From Whitmania pigra (lineage: Eukaryota; Annelida; Clitellata; Hirudinida; Haemopidae): a stretch of 64,000 nucleotides of DNA. Shown here piece after piece: positions 21,894 through 44,105 of the stretch (position 1 is its first letter; each line of letters opens with the position of its first letter). The notes under the pieces were generated by a model that was not told the DNA's origin, made no database searches, and saw nothing but the letters and a program-made list of their open reading frames with translations. Position numbers and translations under genes: made by a program. The stretch spans positions 80,001 through 144,000 of the forward strand of contig JAJTWR010000090.1 of assembly GCA_021613335.1 (NCBI GenBank). Reading direction: 5' to 3'.

Positions 21894-22089
21894 GATCATT
21901 ATTTCTGCCTATAAACTCTCAATTAGAGGCTCTTAATAAATCTTACAAAACAATGACAGTGCAAGGCCTCCTCTGTATTTCTCGGTGAATCTTCGAAGAC
22001 CAAATTCGTTCTATTCGTTGAGAACCGATTGCTTAAGCGCGAAACAAGTCGAAATCGTCACTGAAATGCGTATCGATTGGAGGTCTCGT

Positions 22090-22230
22090 GAACTGAGGAG
22101 AACGGCTGGCGAAGAAAGAGTGATCACATCTACTTAGCACCTGCTACGCACTACGTACTCTGATTCCGGGAAAACCGCCCTGGAGAAGGAAAACGGCGGG
22201 AGCGTGCAGCACCGGCCCTTATAAGCATTC
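22090..22230 (-). promoter_or_regulatory. Candidate complexin promoter (weak)
   Basis: This is the most G+C-rich non-repetitive patch in the spacer. On the minus strand it reads CTTATAAGGGCCGG (22215-22228) followed by GC-rich sequence. Orientation and location would suit the upstream untranslated first exon of complexin, which the acceptor at 18971-18973 requires. This is inference only. Confidence 0.25.
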
Positions 22231-22491
22231 CTTTCCATTCAATGGTGGTGGAGGTGGCTGAGATGGATGCATCTGGAATTCATCCCGTCCACCCCTGATC
22301 TCATTCCACTTGTTCCTCGTTGTTTACGACGACGATCCACACGCACGCACGCACGCACATACACACACAAACACACATACATACACGCATAAACTCTAAG
22401 TCGAGTCTTTGGAAAGCGTTTTCTTCTGTTTACTTTTTCCTTTTTACCGCTTGAGTGAGAGGATGAAGATGAAGATGAGTTGTTGTTTCGA

Positions 22492-22588
22492 TGTTGTTGT
22501 TGTTGTTGTTGGTGGTGTTGGTGGTGATTGTGGTCGTTATGTTGATGTTTTTGTTACTGTTGTTGTTGTTGTTGTTGTTGTTGATCTT
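22492..22588. repeat. TTG (AAC) microsatellite
   Basis: Interrupted (GTT)n giving a poly-Val-like artefactual ORF. A CACG/CACA tract precedes it at about 22345-22385. Confidence 0.9.
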
Positions 22589-23049
22589 TTGAATCCCCTG
22601 CAGGCCACGCCCAAACTGGAATTGATTGACCGGGTGGTCTCAGGTTCTCGCCACGGAGTTCTGAAGATCTAAAGTCGTTCGTATGTTGTTTTTTCCAAGC
22701 TTCTCCGTCGAGCCGAAATAGAATTGAATTCCTAATGAATTATTAATTAGATAGTCGCGTGACACTTAATTACAGCCTCGGATGAATATTAATCAACTAG
22801 GCGAACGACCGATCAATCGTAGACCCCGAGTCTCCAACGTTTTTATCCAAGCCAGTAACTCCAGGAGGAGGAGACGGTTGCAGAAGCAGTGGAAGAACGC
22901 ACAAGCAAGACAGCTGCACGTGACGCGTTAACCTTCCTCTCACCTTTTCCTTCTCCACATCTCTCCATCTCTCTTTCCCCTTTTTGTGCGCGGTGCTCGA
23001 TAATTTATTCGCCAGTGCACGGACATCCAGCCCTGGCTGCCATCTTTCA

Positions 23050-24130
<1,081 letters not shown>

Positions 24131-24431
24131 TGGTAGTGACAATCCTTTTGAAAGTAATTGACAATTTGATACGGAGAGATCATGACAGCTCTACGCATAG
24201 ATTAGCAAGACTTCTGTCATTTACCACCTTTAATCTTCGAATGTACGAAATATATTTTTAATCTTTGATTGTTTGAAACACATTTTCTGACATTTTTAAT
24301 CAATTAAAATGTAAAACCGTGTTTAATTTCGCAAATTTCAAAAAATAGAACTAAGTGATTAATGTCGCTTTTTTAAATGCCACGGGGGCGTAATGTAACG
24401 GGGACAGAATGTGAGCATCTACTGCAGTGTG

Positions 24432-24582
24432 AGTGTTGTGTGTGTGTGTGTGTGTTTGTGTATGTGTGTGTGTATGTGTTGTGTGTGTGTGTGTGTGTGT
24501 GTGCTTGTGTTCGCGTGTGTGTGTGTGTGTGTGCTTGTGTGTTCGTGTGTGTTCGTGTGTGTTCGTGTGTGTGTGTGTGTGT
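24432..24582. repeat. GT (CA) microsatellite
   Basis: About 150 bases of (TG)n with CTT/TTC interruptions spaced as small higher-order units. Overlapping ORFs are artefacts. Confidence 0.95.
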
Positions 24583-24659
24583 ATGAGGATCGATGGAACA
24601 GGAAAGGACGTGGCAACTGCCTGCAAGTTTGAATAATACAACACGAGTTTGCAATAATA

Positions 24660-25000
24660 ACGTAATGCCTTTAAATATTACAATAACATACTTAAATAAT
24701 AACAAAATTTTCTTAAATAATAAATAATATCTTTAAATAATAAATAATATCTTTAAATAATAAACAATATCTTTAAATAATAAATAATATTTTTAAATAA
24801 TAAATAATATCTTTAAATAATAAACAATATCTTTAAATAATAAATAATATTTTTAAATAATAAATAATATCTTTAAATGATAAACAATATCTTTAAATAT
24901 TAAATAATATCTTTAAATAATAAATAATATTTTTAAATATTAAATAATATCTTTAAATAATAAATAATATCTTTAAATAATAAATAATATCTTTAAATAA
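24660..25000. repeat. 20-bp tandem repeat (CTTTAAATAATAAATAATAT), ~15 copies
   Basis: A regular, nearly perfect A+T-rich 20-mer array. Confidence 0.95.
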
Positions 25001-25364
25001 AGAATAAAAATTGGACAGCGATTCAACCACGTGCCAGTCAGATTATCTTTACGCTGGACGAGCGGGAAATTTTATGACCTCCGTTTTTATGAAAGCAGAC
25101 GTCAAAGATTCCAGAATATTTTATGACGATTATCAACATCAACAGTCTCAACACGATTTGCAGCAATCTCAATATGAATGTAGTAAATTGTTTTTAACAA
25201 AATATAGATAAATCAATCAATAATTTGTAAGCATAATTCAAATAATAATGTCAAAAAGTATAACCACTTGAAATATGATTAACAGGTCGCAAAAGTTATA
25301 ACATTTGTTGAATTATGAGTGGGCCGAAACATTAAGATTAGTTAAAGATTGTGTTGTATTATTA

Positions 25365-25645
<281 letters not shown>

Positions 25646-25818
25646 TTATTTTGCATTTGTACGAAGCATTTATATTATAAAGTGTCACATGACGTCATTA
25701 TAGGTAGGTGATGAGCACCTGCACACATCATTGCCGACATTGAATGAGCGAACAGCGATCACGTAATATCCGCAATTGTTAACAAGTCATTCTTATCTTA
25801 GAATTTATTAATTAGCTA

Positions 25819-26163
<345 letters not shown>

Positions 26164-26975
26164 GAGAGTTTAGATCAGTGATTATTCAAAAGTCTTTATC
26201 AAAAGTGTCTAGTTGATTTTGAGTGTTTGTGTCAGAAATTAAAAAAAGGATTTTGAGGACTGAATAGGACTACTCAGTATACTTGTAAATTATAATATGA
26301 ATATTAACATTAATTAATCACAGCATAAATTATAATAATAAATATTAACATAAATCATAGCATAAATATTAATATTTTTTGTTTTTTCCATTACCAAATT
26401 GACACAAAAGTGTCATAAATAATATTCCGAGAATGGCGCCTAGAGGACTGTAATTTCCAATTACGTAATGACCCTTGCTGTAACGATTGTTTTTGTAGCT
26501 TTTAAATTATTTGATATGATGCTTAACAACAATATTTACAATAATACAATACTACAAAAAGTTTGTGAAATTTATTGAATAATGTTATTCATACAAATGC
26601 TAATATTTATAATATATATATAAATATAATATATACATATATATATATATATACAATTATTGTAATATTTAATTTCCAACAAATCACGGAAATTGTGAAT
26701 ATTATGTAATATAAAAAAAAAATATATATTTATAATAAATTATAAAACCACAGCAAGGCAGACATTTGTCATCCAATTTCAGAAGAATTTCAGCCAATTT
26801 CGTTAAGACAGGAAAATTGCGCCAAATGATGGATTGAATGAAATCTGTAAAAACACTTGTCACTGTTTGAGGAAATGGCACTTCAGAGTATTCGACTATT
26901 TTCAAGCCAGACGAGCAAGAATCGTAGCGCGAATGACGTACAAGATAAGGGAAGCGCGGGAGGGGAATGGTGGTA

Positions 26976-27000
26976 TGACGTAACAGTCCTTATAAAAGGC
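26976..27000 (+). promoter_or_regulatory. Core promoter of the intermediate-filament gene (TATA box)
   Basis: TATAAAAGG (26991-26999) lies about 95 bases before the start codon, with TGACGTAA (26976-26983), a CRE/AP-1-like half-palindrome, just upstream. Initiation is expected about 25-30 bases after the TATA box, near 27018-27030. A possible acceptor (GGGCAG) at about 27057-27062 leaves open a short leader intron. Confidence 0.65.
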
Positions 27001-27085
27001 TTTCGACAACCTAACTAACCCGTTCACTTCAACTCTTTCGTTTCGAAGTGTTTTTGGGCAGGCATCCCTCCTTCCTACTACTGTC

Positions 27086-29009
27086 ATGGATACTCGTCCT
27101 GCTATGAACTCTCACAATGTCACGCAGTCAGGAGACAAAGTCGTCAGTGCTAGGTCGAGCGTTGACCTCGATTCCGGCAGCACCTATTCCACTTACCAAA
27201 CGACCGTTGTTCCCCATCAGTTGATCATTCAAAGGACATATACAGGAAGTCTGTCGTCCGGAGGGTTTAGCATGTCTCGGTCGAGTGCCGATAGGTCCAG
27301 GTCCATCATGGTCCCTGGCGTCCATCTGGCTAGCAAGGAAGTCGACTCTGCCATGCTCATCAGGAACAGAGAGAAGAAGGACATGCAAGATTTGAACCTT
27401 AGGCTGAGCAGGTACATTGAAACTGTCCGATTCTTGGAGGCTCAGAACAAACAGCTAGACAACGAGATCAAAGCCCTGAAGGCCAAGTGGGGCAAAGAGA
27501 CGAGCCAGGTGAGGGCCATGTTTGAGGCGGATTTGGAGGAAGCTCGGAGGATTAAAGATGACTTGGAGAAGGAAAATGCCAAAATGGAGATCAAGATTAC
27601 GTCTGTCGTCGAAGCATTGGATGTGGAAAAGAGAAGGTTTTGTTATTATTATTACTTATTTATTTATTTGATATTAATTATTTGTAATTATATTATTATT
27701 TAGTTATATTTTATTGTTTTAAATTATATTTTATTTGCTAATAATTACTTGTTTTAATTTATTTCCTATTAATTATTTTTTTAATGCCTTTATTATCGAG
27801 CAATTGTAGTACTTGAATAGCACTAATATTTTGATAGATCTATATGACTTCTGAAGCCCAATAAAATCTCCAATTAATCTTTATTTCTCTCATTTGATTG
27901 CTTCATATTGCGCAACAACAACAACAGGTACTTGATCTTTGCCCGCCAATCAAATTGACACTTGAAATTCTCTGCATTTCTGCTTACCTGTCTGTCCTCA
28001 ATGAGTAAAACTTCTTCGACGTCAACAAAATATTTAAAAAAAAAAGATAATGATAACAGTTATAATAATGATGATAACTATGGTGCTGATTATGATAGTA
28101 ATAATAATTATTATTATAACAATGACAGAAATGGTCATTGTTGATGTCGTTGTCCAATTGACCTCCAATAATACCCACCAGAAATGCCACCAACAAACAA
28201 ACCGTAACTGAATATCGAGAGAAAATTGAAAACCAGAATAAAGAACTGGTTGACCTTCGAGCCCACAATGACCTTTTTCAGAGGAAATTGGAACTTTTCG
28301 AAGGCGACAAGGACAGGGACAAGAAGCTAATCCTGGAGCTCAAGGAAGCTGTTAATCGATACAGAACAGTGAGTCTCCATTATTATGTTGAGCTGAACTG
28401 AATTTGAATTTGAATTTGAATAGCAGGATGCAATGAACTGAATTTGAATTTGAACTTGAATTTGAATAGCAGGATGCAATGAACTGAACTGCATTTGAAA
28501 TTGAATAGCAGTGTGCAATGAACTGAACTGAATATGAATTTGAATTTATTTTTTTAGTTTCTTAATTAGATTTTTTTTCTCGTTATATTTTACGAATGCT
28601 TCCTTGGTGATCATAAAATTATTTAATAATAATAATAACAGTTAATAAAACCAATAAGTAAAAATTAAAATAAGTCTAGCCCCTGTCTTAGAGGATGAAT
28701 TAGGGTAACTAATTGTTAGCGTTAGGGTTGGAGTTAGGGTTAAGGATGTGTTTTTGGTTAGGGTTAGTAGTTGTTTAATTAACTTATTATTAATAAGCAT
28801 ACTAATATTATTAATACATTTTTTAGGATTTGGACAGTCAGACACTGATGTACGTCGATGCCGACAACAGGAGACAATCCTTGGAGGAGGAATTGGAGTT
28901 TCTGAAACAAGTGCACGAACAGGTTAGATAATTTATTATTAATTAGCAATTAATTACAATAAACACATTATTTCATCAATCTAGCATTTTTATCGTTTTA
29001 TCAACATCA

Positions 29010-29041
<32 letters not shown>

Positions 29042-31109
29042 GCTACTGTTATAAATGAGAAATATATAATTAAGTTTATATCGCAAAATAATTAAATGAC
29101 TATTTTTTTTACAAATTAAAAAATTAATCAGACTTTAAATTTATTATAATTTTTAATTTCACCAGGAAATGAAGGAACTAAACATCCTCATCTTGAAAGA
29201 TTACTCGATCGTCAACAGACAATTCTGGAAAACAGAAATGGAAAGAGCACTTAAGGAAATCCAAGAGCTTTACGATGACAAACTCGATTCCATTAGAGAC
29301 GAAACCGAAACTTTCTACCAACTGAAAGTGGGTTTTTTTTTATTATTGTTCAAAATTTAATGTTCATTTGAGCGAAATGTAGTAAGTAATTTGGTGAGTT
29401 AGCATTCAAGTTATTATTATTATAATAATGAAGATTTGTCATTTGTAATAATAAATAAAATTAATAAAAATATTGCAAAAATTTGTTATTATTAATCTTA
29501 TTTCTCGTTAAGAAATCAACGATTTATTCAGATTACAAATCCTTATTTCTATTATATTATTACTAAACTTATAATCGATTTTAAAGACATACATTTAAAT
29601 TAAAACATATATTTAAAATTAAATTTCCAATATTCAACCTGTCAGATACAAGAGATCAGAAACAGTAATCAGCGAAACGCTTTGGAAGTTGACCAAGCTA
29701 AGGACAATGCCAAGAAACACAAATCCAGTGTCATCGAGTTGAGAGAAAAGGTCACAATTCTGGAGGGTCAGGTCAGTTCAAAAGTTTTGAGTTCAAAGTT
29801 CAAACGTCTGAAATAACGTGGGCGTGCAGTTTTTTAATTTTATCAGCGTAGAATTTTACGGGAACCTTGTTGAATATGAATTTAAAATGGTTAAGATAAA
29901 AAAAAATATATATATTAATTAATTAATTAATGCGAAAAAGTAACCAATAACCACCACCATCTCAAATTCCATACGCTTGATCACCATCATCACCATCATC
30001 ATCACCAACATCATCATAGTCATCACCACCATTGTCAACAATTCTCGTTCAGAACAACAACCTGCAAACGGAACTGGAAATCTTGAAACACGAAAACGAA
30101 AAGCGGGAAAGAAATCTGGAAACTGAAAACGACGACCTCAGATTGGAGGCCTGCAAATACAAGGCAGAACTGGAAGGACTTTGGATTGAAATCAACAAGA
30201 TGAGGCATGCCAGGGACGGATTGGAATTGGAAATAGCAGCTTACAGGAAGCTATTGGAAGCTGAAGAGAGCAGGTATTGAGATACGATGTTCACTTTGAG
30301 GATATGGTTGTAGAGATGAGCCAGAAGATTTAGAGGGATTTCGGGGGGTTTAAGTTAAGGCTAGGGTATGGAAAGGGTTAGAGAAGGATAGGGTTAAGGT
30401 TAGGGTATGGAAAGGGTTAGGGTTATTGGTATGGGTAGAGTTTGGTTAAGCTAGGGTTAGAGTCAGTGTTAGAAGTGTTCTTGTTTTGGAAACTTTGTTA
30501 ATTTGAAAATTTTATGACCTTAACACGACATTGAAATAAATATGATGACGACGATGATTTATATTTAATAACTCCAACACTAACTACTAAGCTAGCAGGA
30601 ATTATTGGCAGTTAATAACTGTTCAAATCATCTAAAAGACCAAAACAAATTGCTGAAAAATCACTCCAACAGAGACAATCTCTACGAAATGGTAAATGTT
30701 TCCATGAGGGAAAGTGAAATTTCAAGCGCTGACACTAAACGGGGTTCAACGTCCATGGAATCTATTGGCTTAAGGGACGGTCAAAAGTTCAGCCTTAGAG
30801 GGGGTACGAGAACCGTGGGTTTTGTAAGCAGTGCATCGAGTACGAGTAGGTCATGCATGGGTGACTTGGAGATGAGTGGTTCAAATCTTGGAGGAGGTTA
30901 CAGGTTCGGCTCGTCTGGAAGTAGAGACTACTCTGGAATGTACCTAAAAGGTTTGAGGCATGACGTGACAAGGTTCACAGAGAGATAGGCAGCAAGCGGC
31001 ATGTCTTCGCTTGAATGGCTTTTGGCTTCATCATTTAGGCTGTTTCAAATTTGTTTTCGTTGGCATGTTGTTGTTGTTGTTGTTGCTGATGTTGTTGTTG
31101 TTGTTGATT

Positions 31110-31141
<32 letters not shown>

Positions 31142-32008
31142 GCTGTTGTTGTTGTGACTTGTTGGTACTTCCAACTCTTTAAACAGATCTGGTATGGACA
31201 AAGTAGTCGAAAAGATGATAAAAGATAAACAAGACTTTTCACAGCACGTAAAGTACCGTGTTACTGAAAACTACAGCGGTGTGTAAATTTATTCTTTCAA
31301 ATGCTTTCATTTCATCGTTTCACATTTTTCATATTTTTTTTCAATTAACGTTGTTTTGAAAAATTTATTTGTTTTTTATCATTTTTAAGTTTCAATTTTT
31401 TCATAACATTCTCGATTTTTCGTTTATTTGTGTCCACGGGAGCAAGGTGGAGTTTTCTGCCCAAACAAGTTCACAAAATAGATACATTTTCTCGTAATAA
31501 ATAAATAAATAAATACATAAATAAACAATTATGAATATAATTAAACTTATAAATAAATGTGTAAATAAGTACATACATACATAAATAAATTTATACATAA
31601 ATAATTTATAAATAAATAAATAAATAACTCGCCAGGTGACTCCCAGTCAGGCGTCAATCAAAGCGTCAAAAAGGAAACCACGTCAAAGACGAGTGTCCAG
31701 AAAAGTTCAAAAGGTGCAGTTGCAATCGCTGAATGCTCATTGGACGGAAAGTTCATCGTCCTTGATAATTCTGGCAGGAAGGTCAGTCGATTCTATATTT
31801 AGTTTAGTTTTTTCCTTTTAAAACGTTATTTTGAGATTTTTTTATTTTTCGGAACTGCTTTTTCCGGATTTTTTACTTTTTAACTTTGAATTTGATTCCA
31901 TTCAGCTGATATCAATTTAAATTATTTAAATGTTGATAATGAAATATTGTGAATTAAATATTATTATTTAATATTGGGAATTAAATATTATTATTATTAT
32001 TATTTAAA

Positions 32009-32042
<34 letters not shown>

Positions 32043-32556
32043 TAAATATTGTTAATTGTATTTCAAACCCAGGATGAGGCATTGGGAGGCTACAAAATCA
32101 AAAGAAACATCAACGGAATCGACAAAATTGAATACAATTTCGACAAAAGTTTCGTCCTCAGAGCAGGAGCGAAAGTCAAGGTTTCATATTAATTAATAAT
32201 TTATTTATTTAGTTAGTTAGTTATCTTTTATTTTATTTATTTTTATTCATTTATTTGTTTGTTAAAAATTATATTTAATAATTAGGAACTTCACAAAACC
32301 ATGTTTAACTCAAACTAAAATAAAATTAATTTCAGATATGGGCAAACAAGTTAAGGCCATTGAGTGCATTATCCAGTGACCTGGAAACAGATTTTTCCAA
32401 CTGGGGAGTCGGGGAAAGAATCGTTACCGAACTCATCAACCCGAATGGAGAGGTGGAATTATTATTTTTTTAATTTAAACAATTTTTTAATTTTATCTTT
32501 TTTTTTAAATTTCGGATTTATTACAAATTATTGTTATTGTATTAAGTAAGTTAATG

Positions 32557-32609
<53 letters not shown>

Positions 32610-32671
32610 TATTGTTATATTATTTCTAGGAGCGTGCCACTTACATGCAGAACACCACGTACAATGCTTGA
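27086..32671 (+). CDS. Cytoplasmic intermediate-filament protein with lamin-tail domain
   Basis: Eleven exons: 27086-27636, 28182-28368, 28827-28922, 29166-29327, 29646-29771, 30053-30273, 31187-31278, 31636-31781, 32073-32180, 32336-32452, 32630-32671. All are phase-consistent and encode 615 aa. The Ser/Arg-rich head is about 1-95. The coiled-coil rod is about 96-448, starting DLNLRLSRYIETVRFLEAQN and ending LEIAAYRKLLEAEESR, the IF consensus ends. Its ~353-residue length matches the long coil 1B of lamins and protostome IFs. Residues about 485-600 form a lamin-tail Ig-fold (CSLDGKFIVLDNSG, YNFDKSFVLRAGAKVKIWA, SNWGVGERI). It ends TTYNA with no CAAX box, and no clear nuclear localisation signal is seen, so it is cytoplasmic rather than a lamin. 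A polyadenylation signal lies at 33214-33219. Introns carry AAC, AAT and telomere-like repeats. Confidence 0.95.
28395..28545. repeat. Imperfect tandem repeat in IF intron 2
   Basis: About three copies of a GAACTGAATTTGAATTTGAA-type unit followed by TAGCAGGATGCAAT. Confidence 0.8.
28690..28775 (+). repeat. Degenerate TTAGGG-like tract (interstitial telomere-like)
   Basis: Several GTTAGGGTTAGGG-like hexamers with substitutions, inside IF intron 2. A second tract occurs at 30335-30460. Confidence 0.7.
30335..30460 (+). repeat. Degenerate TTAGGG-like tract, second copy
   Basis: Repeated TTAGGGT, AAGGGTTAG and GGTTAAG motifs in the IF intron following rod exon 6, in the same orientation as the tract at 28690-28775. 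Confidence 0.7.
30673..30988 (+). CDS. Candidate alternative IF tail exon (no lamin domain)
   Basis: This lies between rod exon 6 (ending 30273, phase 2) and lamin-tail exon 7 (31187). A CAG at 30670-30672 opens a frame exactly compatible with exon 6: AG plus A restores the Arg of EESR. It continues for 104 codons to TAG at 30986-30988. The predicted tail is Ser/Gly/Arg-rich (SSASSTSRS, GGGYRFGSSGSRDY), a composition typical of IF end domains. Splicing here instead of to 31187 would give a filament protein of about 553 aa with no lamin-tail fold. Invertebrate IF genes are known to make such tail variants. The acceptor has a poor polypyrimidine tract. The frame is open a little further upstream (from 30596), but the CAG there would not join in phase. 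Confidence 0.55.
31062..31158. repeat. TTG (AAC) microsatellite
   Basis: Interrupted (TTG)n just before IF exon 7. On the sense strand it is T/G-rich and lies within about 30 bases of the acceptor at 31186. AAAT-type repeats follow in the next intron (about 31495-31630), and an AAT run at 32556-32610 precedes the last exon. Confidence 0.9.
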
Positions 32672-32880
32672 GTCTTGTCCTTAAGCAACTTTGGAAAGTT
32701 CAGCCAAGTTCAACTACTTCGGAAATTTGTTGATGTTGTTGTTGTTGTTGTTGTTCAACATTGCGTGTTGCTTTTTTAAAGATTTTTTGTTTGCATTTGT
32801 TGGAATTTCATTTTTAATGGATCAGTAGAAGTAGTTGATAATTGTTGGAACTGTTTTGCTGTAGTCGTTGATTTGTTGCC

Positions 32881-32913
<33 letters not shown>

Positions 32914-33504
32914 ATTGTTGTTGTTGTTGTTGCCAAAATGTTGTGCCACGGCTCATTATAATTTAACCTCGTTTCAAGTTTTAATTCGTGATTTTCTTGA
33001 AAAAATAACAATTTGAAATTGTCTTTCTCAAAATGTTGGAATATTTTGTTTAAAGCAATTTGGTTTTATATTATTTTATTAATTTCCAAATGATGACAAT
33101 TCATTCTCAGACAATTTTTACTGAAAACAAAAATTTAAATCCGAAAATTAAAGTTAAAATTTTGAATCCATAGAAATGTCTCTTGTGTCTTTTGTTTCGC
33201 TTGACTTGCTCCAAATAAATGATTGAACCCAACTTTCAGGTTCATTCGTTGCTGAATATTCCTATTGCAGAGATGCAATGTTTCAACAATTTAAATTCAT
33301 TTACTTGTAAATATCATTTAATGAATTTTTTATAAATTTTACATTAAAAATGCTTAAATAATATCCATTCCAAAAGCCTATTAGCAAATTGTTTTATTAA
33401 AGATAAACCTGAAATCAGCAATTTTATACATTTAATTAATTTTAATGCCAAAGATGATTTCTGATTATCTAATAAATTAATTAATAAGTTAATTAATAAA
33501 TAAG
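32672..33504. other. IF 3' UTR and spacer to the antistasin-like gene
   Basis: Convergent intergenic region. It contains TTG repeats (32735-32755, 32870-32930) in the likely IF 3' untranslated region and an AATAAA at 33214-33219. No other gene is seen. Confidence 0.6.
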
Positions 33505-36343
<2,839 letters not shown>

Positions 36344-38220
36344 GTCGACGAGGCAAGTTTGAAAATTCAGAGAGCGAGACTGAATACTGAATTCAAGTTT
36401 GCAACTGAAAACGCTGTTGCTCTGAAGAAGAAGATTTTAAAACGTGACATTAAAATAACATTAAAATGTCGACGGTCGATATTCAATTTATGAATCCATA
36501 TTTCATTTTGTCACTGAAAAATTGCTTTTCTGACCTATCAGATCTCTCTTTCATTCATTCATCCATTCAACCATTCATTCAATCATTCTTCTATTCATTC
36601 GTCTGTCCGTCCGTCTGTCCGTCTGTCCGTCTGCCCGTCCGTCCGTCCGTTCGTTCGTTCGTTTATTCATTCACTCATTCATCCATTCATTCATTCATTC
36701 ATCCATCTATCGATTCATTCATCCATCCATTCATTCATCCGTCCATCCATTCGAGTGGAACTCCGCAATCTCTTGACCTCAAATCAGCCGTTACTCATCC
36801 ATCACTCGTGTCACGTGTCAATTCGTCGCCTGGATCACGTGACGATCACGTGAGTCAAAACTCGAGGCCTCCTCCGTCTCGCGGCTGAATGCGGGCCCTT
36901 TTGGTTGGCAGGTTGGGGTGAAAGAAAGCGGGGTATGGTGCGATGGCGGGTCTAGAACATCTTGGAGAGGAACTACTAACATAGCTACTAACTCATTTTA
37001 ACATTTTTGTCCAAAGTCGTAAATTAATTAAACGTAATATAAACTTAAATAAAAAATTCAATCAGATTTAATTAAGAACTAACAATTATGTCGGGACGTG
37101 GCCCTCAGAAATCCTCCTAAATATGCTGGTATGCAAATAAGTAGCATTAAGACTTTAGTGGGTCACGGTGGCAGAATCTGACCTGGGTACGACGGACGGA
37201 CGGAGTGGGGTGGGTAAAGCGTGCGTAAACAAGCTCTGTTTATCCATCCGTAGTTATTGCCCCTAAGCATGTTTTGGTAGGGAACAACGATGGCTGTGGT
37301 GAAAACTCCAGGGGAAATTTTATTGCCGAGGGCTGAATTTTCCGACAACATGGCCGCAGCCAGTACCCTCTTCTTTGGCTCGATTTATCGCTTTCTGTCT
37401 CTTCGTTTCTTTCACTTAATATTTTTAGGGGGGATTTTTTTTTGGTGAATTTTTAGATTTTTTTTTAATGTTTTTGTTTTAAATTTTGTGTGTTTATTGA
37501 ACGTAATAATAAATAATGTTTGTTTAATTGATAATCGAGATTAAGTTATCGTAGTCGTGGTTTGGTGATATTTTGCTGCTTACGTTACGTTGGTTTACAG
37601 ATTTACTGGCTGAAATTTTAGTGAATATTTGCAATATTTCGAACTTAATAATAATTATTGATTATTTTAATTAAACTAATTTATTCATTTATTTAATTAT
37701 TACTATTATTTACTTATTTATCTATTAAATAATAATTCTTCTTCGAGTTGAGAGTAAGAATGCACCAATCCGTGAATGAACATACGACATATGACAGACA
37801 GATTGATGCATGGGATGAATTAATGCACGAATGATCTGTCCCGCGCGGAAAGAGATGAATGAATGGATGGGCGGTCCACGCATGGCAGAGTGCCTCAACA
37901 AGTAGAACAACAAGCACCTTAAAAAGTCCAACGCAACTCCAAACACGTGCGACGATTTTGCCTTCCAGCAGCGGTTTCTCCATTCCAGGCTTGGATTATT
38001 TGATTTTCCAACAATTTTAACAACTTTCACAACGACAGGATAATTCTCAATCTGGACTAATAGATAAATTAGGACGATTAGATATTAATTACCATAAATT
38101 ATGAAATAAATATAATTATCATAAATTATGAAATAAATATAAATACGATAAATTAAGAAAGATTGGACTCTTTTAATGATCACTAAGTCGTGATAATAAC
38201 GTAAAAATAAGTTCCTTAAA
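36344..38220. other. Spacer between antistasin-like gene and Runx
   Basis: Two divergent genes flank about 1.9 kb. It contains a tetranucleotide ATTC/ATCC/GTCC repeat (36550-36755) and otherwise unique sequence that should include the promoters of both genes. Minus-strand ORFs at 37163-37351 and 37714-38030 have ordinary amino-acid composition but match no family I recognise and lack supporting splice structure. Confidence 0.5.
36550..36755. repeat. ATTC / GTCC / ATCC tetranucleotide repeat
   Basis: Mixed tetramers switch from CATT to GTCC/GTCT (about 36600-36650) and back to CATT/CATC. Confidence 0.9.
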
Positions 38221-40535
<2,315 letters not shown>

Positions 40536-41499
40536 AATTGTGGAACAGACGTGTTTATTTTATTTTTTTTTGCAGCTCGAGATTTAAATCCATTTTGAAT
40601 TAGTTTAGTTTTAGAATTTTCTTTAAAATTTTTTTTATTGGTTTGAAATTTTTGTTTTTCTACAGTGCGATTTCAATTTAATTACTGAACAGAATCAAGT
40701 CATCGACTTGAGTTTATGGAGGCCAAAATAAATGTAAATTTCTGTTTAAATATCTTTCGGTTGTAGTTCACAGCTCAAATTCCCCCAAAGAACATCATTT
40801 ATTCCTCAAAACAAGATCCTTGTCCAATGGCTTATTGACGATATTTAAGTAATAAATATAATTACGAGGTCAAATAGTTTTCTTTTTAAATCTACCTTGA
40901 TTGCACCTACCTGTAACAAAACAAAACAAAATAGGACGAGAAGAAGAAGAAGAGATGAGATACATGAACATGGTCTACACCTAGACTAACAACACCCTAA
41001 ACTGATGGGTCATCTATCCTGGATGGCGATACAGAAAAATATTCAATAGACTCGTGAGATCTCAGGAAAAGTAGCCGTCAAAGTAGTCGCTATCCAGGGT
41101 GGATCTCGAATCGATTTGAGGCTCAGTAGCAACCGAGACGGAAAGGGAAGCTGGACGCTCTCTAAAATAGATCCAGAATCTGCAACTCGGAGAAGAACTG
41201 ACTGCTGACTGCGTGCAAAGGTAGCCGGAAGATGACGTGTCACGACATGACGTGAGAAGTCATGCGTGACGGATACCGAGCATCGTGCAGTCATGCTCTC
41301 ACGAGTTCAAACAGAAATTGAAAGTTGGATAAAAGTGAATTTGCAACAACAACAACAACAACAACAGCAACAACAATAATAATAATAATAACACTAATAA
41401 TAATAACAATAATAGTAATAACAATAATAATAATAATAATAATAATAACAATAAAATTTAATTATTAATTAAATACAAGGGGGAACAAGTATTTACAAG
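40536..41499. other. Convergent Runx-synaptotagmin 3' region with AAC/AAT repeat
   Basis: Contains the Runx 3' end (AATAAA at 40727-40732), a minus-strand AATAAA equivalent at 40798-40803 that could serve synaptotagmin, and an AAC/AAT microsatellite at 41343-41455. The ORF at 41043-41294 is unrecognised. Confidence 0.55.

Positions 41500-44105
<2,606 letters not shown>

Noticed and set aside
30599..30672. Upstream extension of the alternative IF tail ORF as coding
   Set aside because: The acceptor-like CAG at 30596-30598 would enter the frame in the wrong phase relative to exon 6; only the CAG at 30670-30672 fits.
37714..38030. Minus-strand ORFs upstream of Runx
   Set aside because: Ordinary composition but no recognisable domain, no conserved start and no phase-compatible neighbours.
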